A stretch of DNA of 64,000 nt from positions 1-64,000 of the forward strand of contig NZ_JBBUKT010000006.1 of assembly GCF_038066715.1 (NCBI RefSeq), read 5' to 3'. The stretch is from Luteolibacter sp. Y139 (GTDB lineage: Bacteria > Verrucomicrobiota > Verrucomicrobiia > Verrucomicrobiales > Akkermansiaceae). The notes beneath the pieces are model-generated. The model was not told the DNA's origin. It ran no database searches and saw only the letters and a program-made list of their open reading frames with translations. Positions 43,706-52,514 of this stretch are shown here, in pieces; position 1 is the first letter of the stretch; the number at the start of each line of letters is the position of its first letter. A program made the position numbers and the translations under genes.

Positions 43706-46023
43706 CGGCTGGCTTGGTCAGGGCTGGCAATGCCGTGGCGAGCGGTCAGTGCATTGATTTCGACGAGGAGTTGCCGGATTTGATGGCCGGATGCGGTGAA
43801 GGTGGCATCGAGCTTCGTCACCGTGTCGTAGCCATACACGGCGGGATTCTGCTTCAGCTCGTATTGGAGAAGTTGGCGGATGAAACCGCGGCGCGCGCCG
43901 TCGGATTCCACGGCGTGATTTGCCAGATCGCGAGGACCCTTTAATCGCAGTGTTTCACCTTCGAGCGTATGATAATCGGCCTCGGGGTCGATGGGGCGGT
44001 CACCCTCGGTGGTGCGGTAGCGGCCCACGGCATCGAAGTTCTCCAGGGTGAAGCCGAGCGGATTGATCGTCTCGTGGCAGGTCATGCAGTTCGCGTTCCG
44101 CGTCATCTCGGCGACCTTCTCGCGCATAGTCATCTTTGGATCGAACTTGTGGTTCTCGAAGGCGATCGCTTCGGGCGGTGGCTTGAGGATGCCGCCCAGT
44201 ACATTGCGCGTGACGAAGACGCCGCGGTGGATGGGCGAGGTGCTGTCGGGATGGGCGAGGCGGGCGAGCAGGTAGGGATGCGTGAGCACGCCGGCGCGTT
44301 GGGCGGGATCGAACTTCACCGGTTGGAAGCCGCCGCCTTCCGGCATGGGAACGTCGTAGAACTTCGCCAGGCGGTCATTGAAGAGGAGGTAGTCTGCTTG
44401 GATCAGTTCGCGGTAGTCGGACTTCTCGCTCCACACGACCTGCTCGACAAATAGCTCCAGCGAGCGCCGGAGGTCGGCGACCAGTGCGGCATCGAAGCCG
44501 GGGTATTCCTTTTCGTCCTTCCGCAGCAGGTCGCTATCGGCATCAAGCTTCAGCCAGCGTTGGAAGAAGGCATTGGCCTTTGCCTTCGCCCGCGGGTCGG
44601 CGATCATGCGCTGGGCTTGGGCTTTCACCTGCTCCTGCGTGTGGAGCTGGGCGTTCTTCGCCGCGTCTAGCAAAGGCTGGTCCGGTAGCGAATCCCATGC
44701 GCCGAGTGCGAGCCGCGAGGCGACGGTGTAATCGTCCTTTTCCTTGCCGAGTTCCGGATAAAGGAAGCGTGGCGACTTCAGGATGAGGATGACGGCGCGC
44801 TTTACCGCTTGCTCCGGAGCGATGCCATCGGCGAAGGGGTGCTCGACGTAGAGCTGCTGCATTTCATCGGTCAACGGGCGACGGAAAGCTCGCTCGGCGA
44901 AGGTTGCGATGAAGGCCTTCAGTTTCGCCGGACGCTCGGGGTCCTCGTCCTTCGTCTTGCTCAGGAAGGGCAGGCGGGAAAGCACTTGGTTCGCCACCTC
45001 GATCGCTGCGGTGGTGGTGGCCTCGTGCCAATCCTTCGAGATGCCGGTGCCGCGTTCATAGCCTTCGCTGGCGTCGTCGGCAGGGAAATCCGTGCTGACC
45101 ACGGCGATCCGGACGGCGCGTGATGGTGAAAGATACGGTGCGCGTAGTACTTCCCACTCGCCGCGCGGGGCCTTCCACTCGAGGCGGACCATGCCGCGCT
45201 TGTCCTGATACTTGAAGTAGTCGAGCCGGAAGGGATAGCTGCGGCCGCCGAGCAAGAAGACGCGCGCCTTTGACTCGCGGACCTCGGCGCCGGAGTTGAC
45301 CCAGGCATCGATCAGGGCGGGCTGGCGCTTGGCACCGCTATCGTCGCGGAAATTCCCGTCGCCTTCCTGTTGGTCGCCATTGAGGTAGAGGCGGGCACCA
45401 TTCGGGGTGACCAGCTTGAACTCATACCAGCCGGTCGCGGGTGCGAGGAGCGAGCCGTCCCACGCGACCGAATACTGGTCGGCCTTCATGCCCTCGGCCG
45501 GCGGCCCTTCGCCGAAGTCGAAGGCCAGCTCGCGGTCCTCGCGTTCGAGCGCCTTGCGGGCCTTCTTGTTCATGCCGTCGGAGTCGAAGTACTGCGCCTT
45601 CAGTCCGCGGCCTTCGCCGGGCTGGGCCGCTTGGCCGAAGCTGCCTAACAGATCCGCCACGGACTCGCGGAACTGGCGGTTGGTGAGGCGTGCGAAGGCG
45701 GGCTTCGGCGGTGGTGTGTTTTTTGCCCGCGCTTCGTCTGAGTAAAAGGCACGGTAGATGAACTCGGCGACCCGCTGGGATTCCTCGGCATTCAGGATCT
45801 CCGGTTTGTCCTCCGGCATCTTGCGGTCGATGTAGCGCGCGAGTGAAGGCAGCGCGCGCTCGCCTTGCAGGGGCTCGTCCACTTCATCGGGATTTCCCTC
45901 GCCGTGCTTGCCGTGGCAGGAGGCGCAGTGCTCGGCGTAGATCGCTTCACCGGTCAAGGGGGCAGGTGCTTCCTGCGCGAGCAGGCAGCCTGTCAGTCCC
46001 ATGACAATGGAGATCCGGAACAC
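43702..46023 (-). CDS. DUF1592/PSD-type protein with cytochrome c and PA14 domains
   Basis: The 773-residue exported protein has the signal MFRISIVMGLTGCLLAQEAP and near its N-terminus a c-type heme site (YAEHCASCHGKHGEG). Next come DUF1587-like FARLTNRQFRESVADLLGSF, a PA14 domain at about 155-290 (VTPNGARLYLNGDQQEGDGN), then DUF1595/1592/1588/1585 parts: RRPLTDEMQQLYVEH, DYLLFNDRLAKFYDVPMPEG, AGVLTHPYLLARLAHPDSTS, CMTCHETINPLGFTLENFDA and RRGFIRQLLQYELKQNPAVY. A second C-x2-CH in the DUF1588 part may bind another heme. Such proteins are PVC specialities, probably extracytoplasmic redox enzymes; the substrate is unknown. Confidence 0.88.
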   Translation of the reverse strand: MFRISIVMGLTGCLLAQEAPAPLTGEAIYAEHCASCHGKHGEGNPDEVDEPLQGERALPSLARYIDRKMPEDKPEILNAEESQRVAEFIYRAFYSDEARAKNTPPPKPAFARLTNRQFRESVADLLGSFGQAAQPGEGRGLKAQYFDSDGMNKKARKALEREDRELAFDFGEGPPAEGMKADQYSVAWDGSLLAPATGWYEFKLVTPNGARLYLNGDQQEGDGNFRDDSGAKRQPALIDAWVNSGAEVRESKARVFLLGGRSYPFRLDYFKYQDKRGMVRLEWKAPRGEWEVLRAPYLSPSRAVRIAVVSTDFPADDASEGYERGTGISKDWHEATTTAAIEVANQVLSRLPFLSKTKDEDPERPAKLKAFIATFAERAFRRPLTDEMQQLYVEHPFADGIAPEQAVKRAVILILKSPRFLYPELGKEKDDYTVASRLALGAWDSLPDQPLLDAAKNAQLHTQEQVKAQAQRMIADPRAKAKANAFFQRWLKLDADSDLLRKDEKEYPGFDAALVADLRRSLELFVEQVVWSEKSDYRELIQADYLLFNDRLAKFYDVPMPEGGGFQPVKFDPAQRAGVLTHPYLLARLAHPDSTSPIHRGVFVTRNVLGGILKPPPEAIAFENHKFDPKMTMREKVAEMTRNANCMTCHETINPLGFTLENFDAVGRYRTTEGDRPIDPEADYHTLEGETLRLKGPRDLANHAVESDGARRGFIRQLLQYELKQNPAVYGYDTVTKLDATFTASGHQIRQLLVEINALTARHGIASPDQASR

Positions 46024-46151
46024 TTCCCGGATACGTCACCAAAGGGCCGCTTTTTCGATTAATGTGAAGATCGGGCGACAACAGGCGGATTGACGGTTTC
46101 TCCGGGCATGTTGGATGCTCCGCATCGTTTCAAAGGAACGAGATCAAAAGC

Positions 46152-46985
46152 ATGAATTCTCAGGGCAAAGTATGGTTGGTGACGGGAACTTCTTCCGGTT
46201 TCGGGCGGCGGATTGTCGAAGAACTCATCGCTCGCGGCGAGCAGGTGATCGCGACGGCGCGTGATCCCCGTGCGGTGGAGGATCTGGTGGCGCTGGCACC
46301 CAATAACGTGCTGGCGCTCCGGCTGGATGTCACGAAGGCGGAGGACATCCGTGAGGCCGTGGCGGCGGCGGTGGAGCGGTTCGGGAGGATCGATGTGCTC
46401 GTGAACAACGCGGGCTACAGTGTGGTCGGAGCCGTGGAGGAAACGGGGGAGGAGGATCTCCGGCATATCTTTGAGACGATGTTTTTCGGCGCGGTGGCGA
46501 TGACCCAGGCCGTATTGCCGGGGATGCGCGAGCGGGGTTCGGGCACCATCGTGCAAATCAGCAGTGTGGGCGGTTTCATCACCGCTCCCGGATTCGGGCC
46601 TTATTGCGCGGCGAAGCACGCGCTTGAGGCGCTTTCCGAGGCCTTGGCGGCGGAGGTGCAGCCCTTCGGGATGCGGGTGCTGATTGTGGAGCCCGGGGCA
46701 TTTCGCACGGAGCTTTTTGGATCCGCTTTCCGCAGCATGCCTGAGATGGAGGTCTATGCTCCGACGGTGGGGGCGACGCGGAATTATGCTGCGCAATCCG
46801 CCGGGACGCAGGCGGGCGATCCCGTCAAGGCGGCCAAGGCAATCCTTGATGCGGTGGCGGCGGGGTGTCCTTCGCTGCGGTTGCCACTGGGAGCGGATGC
46901 GATCCACGGAATGCGGGCAAAGCTCGCCCAAGTGGCCGCAGACGTGGACTGGAATGAGGCGATTGCCGCTGCCACAGCCTATTGA
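46152..46985 (+). CDS. Short-chain dehydrogenase/reductase
   Basis: The 277-residue oxidoreductase has the SDR cofactor motif VTGTSSGFGRRIVEELI (TGxxxGxG), NNAGYSVVGAVEETG, the catalytic IVQISSVGGF (Ser), and YCAAKHALEALSEALA (Tyr-x3-Lys). After that comes the loop VEPGAFRTELFG. It acts on an alcohol or carbonyl with NAD(P). AAAGGAACGAG stands seven bases before the ATG as a good ribosome binding site. It is divergent from the DUF1592 gene, and its substrate cannot be inferred from this neighbourhood. Confidence 0.85.
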   Translation: MNSQGKVWLVTGTSSGFGRRIVEELIARGEQVIATARDPRAVEDLVALAPNNVLALRLDVTKAEDIREAVAAAVERFGRIDVLVNNAGYSVVGAVEETGEEDLRHIFETMFFGAVAMTQAVLPGMRERGSGTIVQISSVGGFITAPGFGPYCAAKHALEALSEALAAEVQPFGMRVLIVEPGAFRTELFGSAFRSMPEMEVYAPTVGATRNYAAQSAGTQAGDPVKAAKAILDAVAAGCPSLRLPLGADAIHGMRAKLAQVAADVDWNEAIAAATAY

Positions 46986-47025
46986 AGAGCAAGCGGCGGA
47001 GAGCGGTGGCAAGGGGTGGTGAAAC

Positions 47026-47039
47026 TGTTCGATTGAACA
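47026..47039. promoter_or_regulatory. LexA (SOS) box of the imuA-imuB/dnaE2 operon
   Basis: TGTTCGATTGAACA is a perfect palindrome of the form TGTTC-N4-GAACA, which as I recall is the LexA motif described for Verrucomicrobia. It stands 27 bases before the imuA start and overlaps the candidate -35 (TTGAAC, 47033-47038), so bound LexA would block RNA polymerase. The operon is a classic SOS target. Confidence 0.85.
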
Positions 47040-47060
47040 TTTAAAAATTTCCCCTAGCTT
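47033..47060 (+). promoter_or_regulatory. Candidate promoter of the SOS operon
   Basis: TTGAAC (47033-47038), a 16-base spacer and TAGCTT (47055-47060) precede the imuA ATG by six bases. The transcript would be nearly leaderless, in keeping with the lack of a Shine-Dalgarno sequence (TTGCCCGC). Confidence 0.45.
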
Positions 47061-47066
47061 GCCCGC

Positions 47067-47690
47067 ATGGCTGCCGCCGTGATCGAGCAACTGCGCAAGC
47101 AACTGCGGGAGAAATTCCCGCAGGCTCATGTCGCGCCGCCGATTGCCGCCGAAAAGCCGCCCCTGACACAATCCCTCGATCCCGGATTCTTTCCGCCGGG
47201 GGAAATTTCAGAAGTGGTGGGCTCCGGCCTCGGTTTGCTGGTAGCGGGTCTCTTGGGCGAGCCACAGGAAATGGCACCTCTGCCGGATTTCATTCTCATT
47301 GATGGAGGTGATCAGTTTGATCCTGCATCTTTCACGCCCGAAGCCTGTTCGCGGTTGGTCTGGGTTCGTTGTGGCACGGCGGCTGAAATGTTGAAGGCAA
47401 CGGATCTAGTTGTTCGAGATGCGAACATTCCTTTTATCCTGCTGGATACCTGTGGCATCGGTCGCAGGGAATTAAGATGCATCCCGGCCCCGGCGTGGTG
47501 GCGGCTGAAACTGGCGGCTGGAACAGGAAATTGTCGCCTCGTCGTCATGTCACCCTTCGCTCAGGTGCCGTGTGCAGCGGTGCGCGTGGTGCTGGATAGT
47601 TGGGTGAGGCTGAGGGATTTCGAGCTTCCTCGCCGCGAACTCGTAGCGCGGCTGCGCATGGTGCCGGTGAAGATGAAGAGAGTGAATTGA
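47067..47690 (+). CDS. imuA: ImuA-like RecA-fold protein of the SOS mutasome
   Basis: The 207-residue protein has the shape of ImuA/SulA-like RecA relatives: GFFPPGEISEVVGSGLGLLV corresponds to the G-x-hhE-hxG lead into the P-loop, but the GK[ST] of Walker A is missing. PDFILIDGGDQFDPASF is the Walker B-like strand, and the end (LRMVPVKMKRVN) is basic. ImuA is thought to hold ImuB and DnaE2 together at stalled forks. The gene follows a LexA box and is six bases upstream of the giant imuB-dnaE2 gene, as expected for the imuA-imuB-dnaE2 cassette. Sequence resemblance is weak; the assignment rests mainly on context and fold-like motifs. Confidence 0.72.
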   Translation: MAAAVIEQLRKQLREKFPQAHVAPPIAAEKPPLTQSLDPGFFPPGEISEVVGSGLGLLVAGLLGEPQEMAPLPDFILIDGGDQFDPASFTPEACSRLVWVRCGTAAEMLKATDLVVRDANIPFILLDTCGIGRRELRCIPAPAWWRLKLAAGTGNCRLVVMSPFAQVPCAAVRVVLDSWVRLRDFELPRRELVARLRMVPVKMKRVN

Positions 47691-47696
47691 AACGTC

Positions 47697-50600
47697 GTGT
47701 TCGCAGCCCTTCATCTTCCTGATCTCACTGTGATGGCTGCTATGCGAGCCTGTCCCGGGGCGTGTAGGAAGCCGTGCGCCGTGTTGGAAGCAGATGTCGA
47801 TCCTGAGGCGATCTTGGAGAAGGTGAAGCTGCAACTCCAAGCGGTGAACGACGTTGCGCGAGAGACTGGAATCGGTCCCGGCTGGCCGCTCAATCGTGCT
47901 CTCGTCCGCTGTCCCGATTTGAAGGTGCTGACACCGGATCCTGAGGGCGAGGCGCAATTGCTGGGAGAGATGATTGCGCAAGCGGAAGGCATCACGCCGG
48001 ATCTGGAAATCGCGTGCAAGGATACGCTTTTGCTGGATCTATCGCGCACGTCTTCACGGCATGCGGCACGCTTGAGTGAATTGGAAGTGGCGGATGTTTG
48101 GCCACTGCATGCGAGGGCGGCCACGCCGGACCTCGCTCGCCTCGCGGTAAGGCATGAGGACTGCCACGAACGCTTGGTCACCTCGCGGGATATCGCCAGA
48201 TTACCTCTAGGACTGCTGCATTTTCTACCGGGTGGCGGTGAATTCCTGCCACTGCTGAAGGATTGGGGCCTCTCGAAGCTCGGGGACTTCATGGAGCTTT
48301 CACGACAGGATCTGACTGCTCGTCTGGGACCTCAATCGGGTGCCTGGCATGACCTGCTTCATGCCAAGACTTGCCGCCTGTTGCGGCTCCATCGGCCGCC
48401 GGAGAGCATGGAGCAGACCATGGACTTTGAGGAGCCGGTGACTGCGACCGAACCGCTGGTGTTTGCTTTCAAGCGCTTGCTGCATGCGCTTTCCGCCCGC
48501 TTGGCGGCCCGGTATGTGGCCGTGAAGACTTTGAGGATTATCTTCCATCTGGAACGTGGAGGAATCTTTTTCCGGGAGATCCGGCTGCCCGAGCCGCGGG
48601 TGGAGGAGGGGGAGTTGCTCAGGCCGATTCAGGTGCTGCTAGATTCGCTGAAGACCGGTAGTAGCGTGGCGGGCATTACGCTCGATGTGGAAACCACGCT
48701 GCCGACCTCGGCGCAGCGCGATTGGTTCATCCGCCAGCTCCCACAACCGGAGCGTTGGACGGATACATTGGCGCAATTGGAGGCTCTGTTAGGTCCCGGG
48801 AAGGTGGGTATTCCCGTGCCGCCTGCGAGCCATCGACCGGATGATTTCAAGCTGCACGTTGCGGATGGAAGCATGCCGGCCTCTTCGAATGGCTTCTTTC
48901 CTCCAAGCTCCTTGCCTTTGCGCCGTTTTCGCCCTGGTGTGTCAGTGATAGTCGCCGCCGACGCCAATCCCAGCCAACCACGGCCACTTGCCGTGCTAAC
49001 TGGTCCCTATCGGGGGCAGGTGATGGAAAGCCGTGGTCCCTTTGGAGCTTCCGGCCACTGGTGGGACGTCCATCCTTCCTGGCAACGGCGCGAATGGGAT
49101 GTGCGCCTCGCAGGTGATCATCTTCTGCGTCTCGCTTTTACGCCGCCGGACCGATGGTCGATCGATGGGCATTATGAGAAAGAGGATGACCTTGGGATGC
49201 CTGATGCGAAGGAGAATGCAGCAGCGGTTGTCTCATCTGTCGCTCAGTTGAAAAAGAGAATGCGGCCATTCGTGGAGTTCCATGCCCGATCGGCGTTCTC
49301 TTTCCTGAGGGGATCGAGTAATCCGGAACAAATGATCCTCCAGGCAAGGGAAGTGGGCTTGGATGCGATTGCGATTACCGACCATGAAGGCTTTTACGGC
49401 TCACCTCGAGCTTACAAGGCCGCAAAGGAGTTGGGAGGGATTCGCGCCATTACTGGTGCTACCTTGGAGATGGATGGAGCCCAAGTTCCGGTTCTATGTG
49501 CCACACAGGAAGGTTACAAAAGCTTGTCCCGGCATCTCACCAACCGGCATCTCAAATCGATCGTTGCCCACGGAGATCTGAATGACGGGAGATTGATCGC
49601 CCTTACCGGTGATCGCGAAGGGCCTTTGATCCGGCATCTGCTACGCGATGACAAAGAGGCTGCATTGAAAGCGGTGAATGCCTTGATCGACACCTTTGGC
49701 CACGGCAACGTGTATGTGGAGATCCATCGGCATAGCCTTCGGGATGACGGCAAGCTGAACCGCTATCTGGTGGATCTTGCCCGTCACCTCCGTCTGCCTC
49801 TGTTGGCGAGTAATGCGCCCCTTTATGCAAGGCGGGAAGACCGTTTGTTGGTGGATGCCTTCACTTGCCTGAGGCATCATACTTCTCTGGACGCTGCAGG
49901 ACTCTTGTTGGAGTCAAATGGAGAGCGCCATCTCAAATCGCCTCAAAAGATGGCGAGGCTTTTCCATGATCTTCCGGAAGCATTGGAAAACACGGCCAGA
50001 CTTTCAGACCGGATTGGCTTTGCCTTGGAGGATATGGGATACCAGTTCCCTCATTTGACCGATGAAGCTGGGGGGCTCTTTATCGAGCAAGAACAGGAAC
50101 AGCTATTGCGGGAACGTTGCCGCGAGGGCGCGATTTGGCGTTATGGGAAATGCGACGGGAAGGTCAGGAAGCGCTTGGAAAAGGAGATCTCGCTCATCTG
50201 CCGGCTCGGGGTTGCCGGCTATTTCCTAATCGTTCAGGACATCGTCTTGTACGCTCGGCGCGAAAACATCCTTTGCCAAGGCCGGGGGTCTGCCGCAAAC
50301 TCGGTGGTTTGTTTCGTCCTGGGCATCACGAATGTCGATGCCGTGAAACAGAAGTTGGTCTTCGAGCGCTTCCTTTCCGATCCACCTGAGGGGAAGAAAA
50401 AGGAGATTGTTTGGCCGGATATCGACATTGATTTCCCATCGGGCGACCAACGGGAAAAGGCGATCCAATATGTCTTCAACAAGTACGGCGCCCGCGGTGC
50501 CGCCATGACGGCAAACGTCATCACCTATCGGCCCCGCTCGGCTTTCCGGGAAATGTCCAAGGTGCTTGGTTTCCCTCCTTCAATCGCAGACCGCTTTTCC

Positions 50601-52448
50601 ACGATGGGGGGATCTCCCGAATACCAGCGTTGGGAAGAGAAGCAGGAAGAAATCGGAGTGCCCGAGGAAGAGAAGAAAAGAAGGGAAGAGGAACGACGGC
50701 ATGAAGCATTTGAAGAGAGCATGGCGAGCTTGTTGCCGCCCTCTCATCCGCGCCTAGCCGCTCTTGAAAAGTTATATCATGCAGTGCTGGGGTTGCCGAG
50801 GCATTTGGGGCAGCATTCCGGCGGCATGGTCATTTGCGCGGGAGGCTTGGATGAAGTGGTGCCTATCCAGCCTGCCAGCATGCCGGATCGAACCATTGTT
50901 CAGTGGGACAAGGACGATTGTGAGAACCTGGGTCTGGTGAAGATTGACCTGTTAGGTCTCGGCATGTTCGCCGCGATGGAGAACATGATCGAGATCTGCA
51001 AGCGCAGGAATGAGCATGTGCCTCTGGATGAAATCCCGCTGGATGATCCGAAGGTCTACGACATGCTGCATTGCTCGGATACGATCGGGACCTTCCAGGT
51101 GGAATCGAGGGCTCAGATGGCGACCTTGTCCATTCTCAGACCAGAGAGCTTTTACGAGATTGCCATCCAGGTTGCCATTGTCCGGCCGGGGCCGATTGTG
51201 GGAGATCTTCTGAACCCTTATTTGAGAAGGAGAAACGGCCGAGAAAAGCCCGATTGCATTCATCCGAAACTGGAGAAGGCGTTGGGTCGGACCCTCGGCG
51301 TGCCTCTATTTCAAGAGCAGGTGCTTCAGATGGGAATGATCATTGCCGGATTCGATACCACCGAAACCGCAGAATTGCGGAGGGCGATGTCCTTTCACCG
51401 CTCTCATGAACAAATGGATCGCGTGACCGCGAAATTGCACCATCGGATGACAGAACGTGGGATTCCATTGGATGTTCAAGAGAAAGTCATCCGGGCCACT
51501 GAAAATTTCGCCGAGTATGGTTTCCCCGAAAGCCATGCCCTGTCATTTGCCGCAGTCGCTTACTGGTCCTGCTGGTTCAAGGTCCATCACCCTGCAGCTT
51601 TCTACACCGGCTTGATTAACAACCAGCCGATGGGCTTTTACTCCACTCATTCCTTGATCCAGGATGGCAAGAGACACGGCATTCGGTTTTTGCCAGTTTC
51701 ATGCGTGCACAGTCTTATGGTCACGGATGTGGTGGATGAGAATGTGATCCGTCTCGGCCTGCATCGTCTTCAGGGGATTTCCAAGGAAACGCAGGAGAAG
51801 ATTGTGGAGGAGAAGACCAGGGAGCCCTTTGATTCCTTGGAGGATTTTCTCTATCGCGTCGTTCCTAATGCCAGAGAGCGACGGATTCTGGCGAAGTCGG
51901 GGGCGTTGAATGATCTGCCGAAAGCGGGGCATCGGCGGAAAGTAATGTGGCAAGTGGAGCTGCCTCTGTATGGCGATCTGTTAGGCGGTCAAGAGGAGGC
52001 TTCCGAAGATGCTCTTGCTGCGATGACCATGCCTGAGCGCCTTGCCGCGGATCTTTCAATCCAAGGAGCTTCTACTGGTCCGCATGCCATGAAGCTGTGG
52101 CGGAGGAGCCATGCTGAGATGGGGCTGGTGAATGCGCGGGATCTCCAGAGCTTGCCGCATGGGATGCCGGTGAGGGTGGGGGGCTTGGTGATTTGCCGTC
52201 AGCGTCCCGGGACGGCGAAGGGGCATTGCTTTATTTCGTTGGAGGACGAAACGGGGATCTCGAATCTCTTTGTGAAGAAGGAGAACTTCCAACGGATGCG
52301 GCTGACTATTGTCAGCGAGCCTTTTCTGATGGCGACGGGGCGGGTGCAGATTGCCGAAGGGGGGATGCGGACGGTTTATGTGGATGAGGTGTTTCCTTTG
52401 CCGGGGGCGGAGCCGGTTCATGCGGCGGAGTCGCATGATTTCCACTGA
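47697..52448 (+). CDS. imuB-dnaE2: ImuB-DnaE2 fusion: translesion mutasome in one polypeptide
   Basis: One uninterrupted frame encodes 1583 residues from GTG 47697. Residues 1-~493 are ImuB: it starts VFAALHLPDLTVMAAMRACP, where the Y-family metal Asp of the DMDAFF block is lost, keeps LLLDLSRTSS in place of the SIDE block, and ends with the ImuB-type tail RLAFTPPDRWSIDGHYE. A ~28-residue charged linker follows. From ~524 on it is DnaE2: PHP domain (FVEFHARSAFSFLRGSSNPE, AIAITDHEGFYG), polymerase palm with VWPDIDIDFPSGDQREKA (catalytic DxD) and RTIVQWDKDDCENLG (third Asp), FPESHALSFAAVAYW, and the C-terminal OB part (GLVICRQRPGTAKGHCFISL). DnaE2 extends bypass products and ImuB docks it to the clamp; here they are joined covalently. 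No standard QLxLF clamp motif is obvious. Codon use is less G+C-rich than its neighbours. Confidence 0.93.
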   Translation: MFAALHLPDLTVMAAMRACPGACRKPCAVLEADVDPEAILEKVKLQLQAVNDVARETGIGPGWPLNRALVRCPDLKVLTPDPEGEAQLLGEMIAQAEGITPDLEIACKDTLLLDLSRTSSRHAARLSELEVADVWPLHARAATPDLARLAVRHEDCHERLVTSRDIARLPLGLLHFLPGGGEFLPLLKDWGLSKLGDFMELSRQDLTARLGPQSGAWHDLLHAKTCRLLRLHRPPESMEQTMDFEEPVTATEPLVFAFKRLLHALSARLAARYVAVKTLRIIFHLERGGIFFREIRLPEPRVEEGELLRPIQVLLDSLKTGSSVAGITLDVETTLPTSAQRDWFIRQLPQPERWTDTLAQLEALLGPGKVGIPVPPASHRPDDFKLHVADGSMPASSNGFFPPSSLPLRRFRPGVSVIVAADANPSQPRPLAVLTGPYRGQVMESRGPFGASGHWWDVHPSWQRREWDVRLAGDHLLRLAFTPPDRWSIDGHYEKEDDLGMPDAKENAAAVVSSVAQLKKRMRPFVEFHARSAFSFLRGSSNPEQMILQAREVGLDAIAITDHEGFYGSPRAYKAAKELGGIRAITGATLEMDGAQVPVLCATQEGYKSLSRHLTNRHLKSIVAHGDLNDGRLIALTGDREGPLIRHLLRDDKEAALKAVNALIDTFGHGNVYVEIHRHSLRDDGKLNRYLVDLARHLRLPLLASNAPLYARREDRLLVDAFTCLRHHTSLDAAGLLLESNGERHLKSPQKMARLFHDLPEALENTARLSDRIGFALEDMGYQFPHLTDEAGGLFIEQEQEQLLRERCREGAIWRYGKCDGKVRKRLEKEISLICRLGVAGYFLIVQDIVLYARRENILCQGRGSAANSVVCFVLGITNVDAVKQKLVFERFLSDPPEGKKKEIVWPDIDIDFPSGDQREKAIQYVFNKYGARGAAMTANVITYRPRSAFREMSKVLGFPPSIADRFSTMGGSPEYQRWEEKQEEIGVPEEEKKRREEERRHEAFEESMASLLPPSHPRLAALEKLYHAVLGLPRHLGQHSGGMVICAGGLDEVVPIQPASMPDRTIVQWDKDDCENLGLVKIDLLGLGMFAAMENMIEICKRRNEHVPLDEIPLDDPKVYDMLHCSDTIGTFQVESRAQMATLSILRPESFYEIAIQVAIVRPGPIVGDLLNPYLRRRNGREKPDCIHPKLEKALGRTLGVPLFQEQVLQMGMIIAGFDTTETAELRRAMSFHRSHEQMDRVTAKLHHRMTERGIPLDVQEKVIRATENFAEYGFPESHALSFAAVAYWSCWFKVHHPAAFYTGLINNQPMGFYSTHSLIQDGKRHGIRFLPVSCVHSLMVTDVVDENVIRLGLHRLQGISKETQEKIVEEKTREPFDSLEDFLYRVVPNARERRILAKSGALNDLPKAGHRRKVMWQVELPLYGDLLGGQEEASEDALAAMTMPERLAADLSIQGASTGPHAMKLWRRSHAEMGLVNARDLQSLPHGMPVRVGGLVICRQRPGTAKGHCFISLEDETGISNLFVKKENFQRMRLTIVSEPFLMATGRVQIAEGGMRTVYVDEVFPLPGAEPVHAAESHDFH

Positions 52449-52490
52449 CGCGGGGGAATGGAGTGCCGGGCTGGCGAACTTACCATCCAA

Positions 52491-52514
52491 GCGGGATGAA
52501 TCCCGCGCTCCCAG
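52491..52514. repeat. Intergenic stem plus 13-mer, between convergent genes
   Basis: GCGGGATGAATCCCGC can fold as a six-pair stem, followed by GCTCCCAG. The 13-mer CCCGCGCTCCCAG is repeated at 96-108. It lies between the convergent imuB-dnaE2 and isomerase genes and could also end both transcripts. Confidence 0.45.

Noticed and set aside
49150-49270. Assembly error as cause of the ImuB-DnaE2 fusion
   Set aside because: The frame is continuous with natural codons through the linker, and both flanks are complete, with no compensating indel visible. It remains to be confirmed with raw reads.
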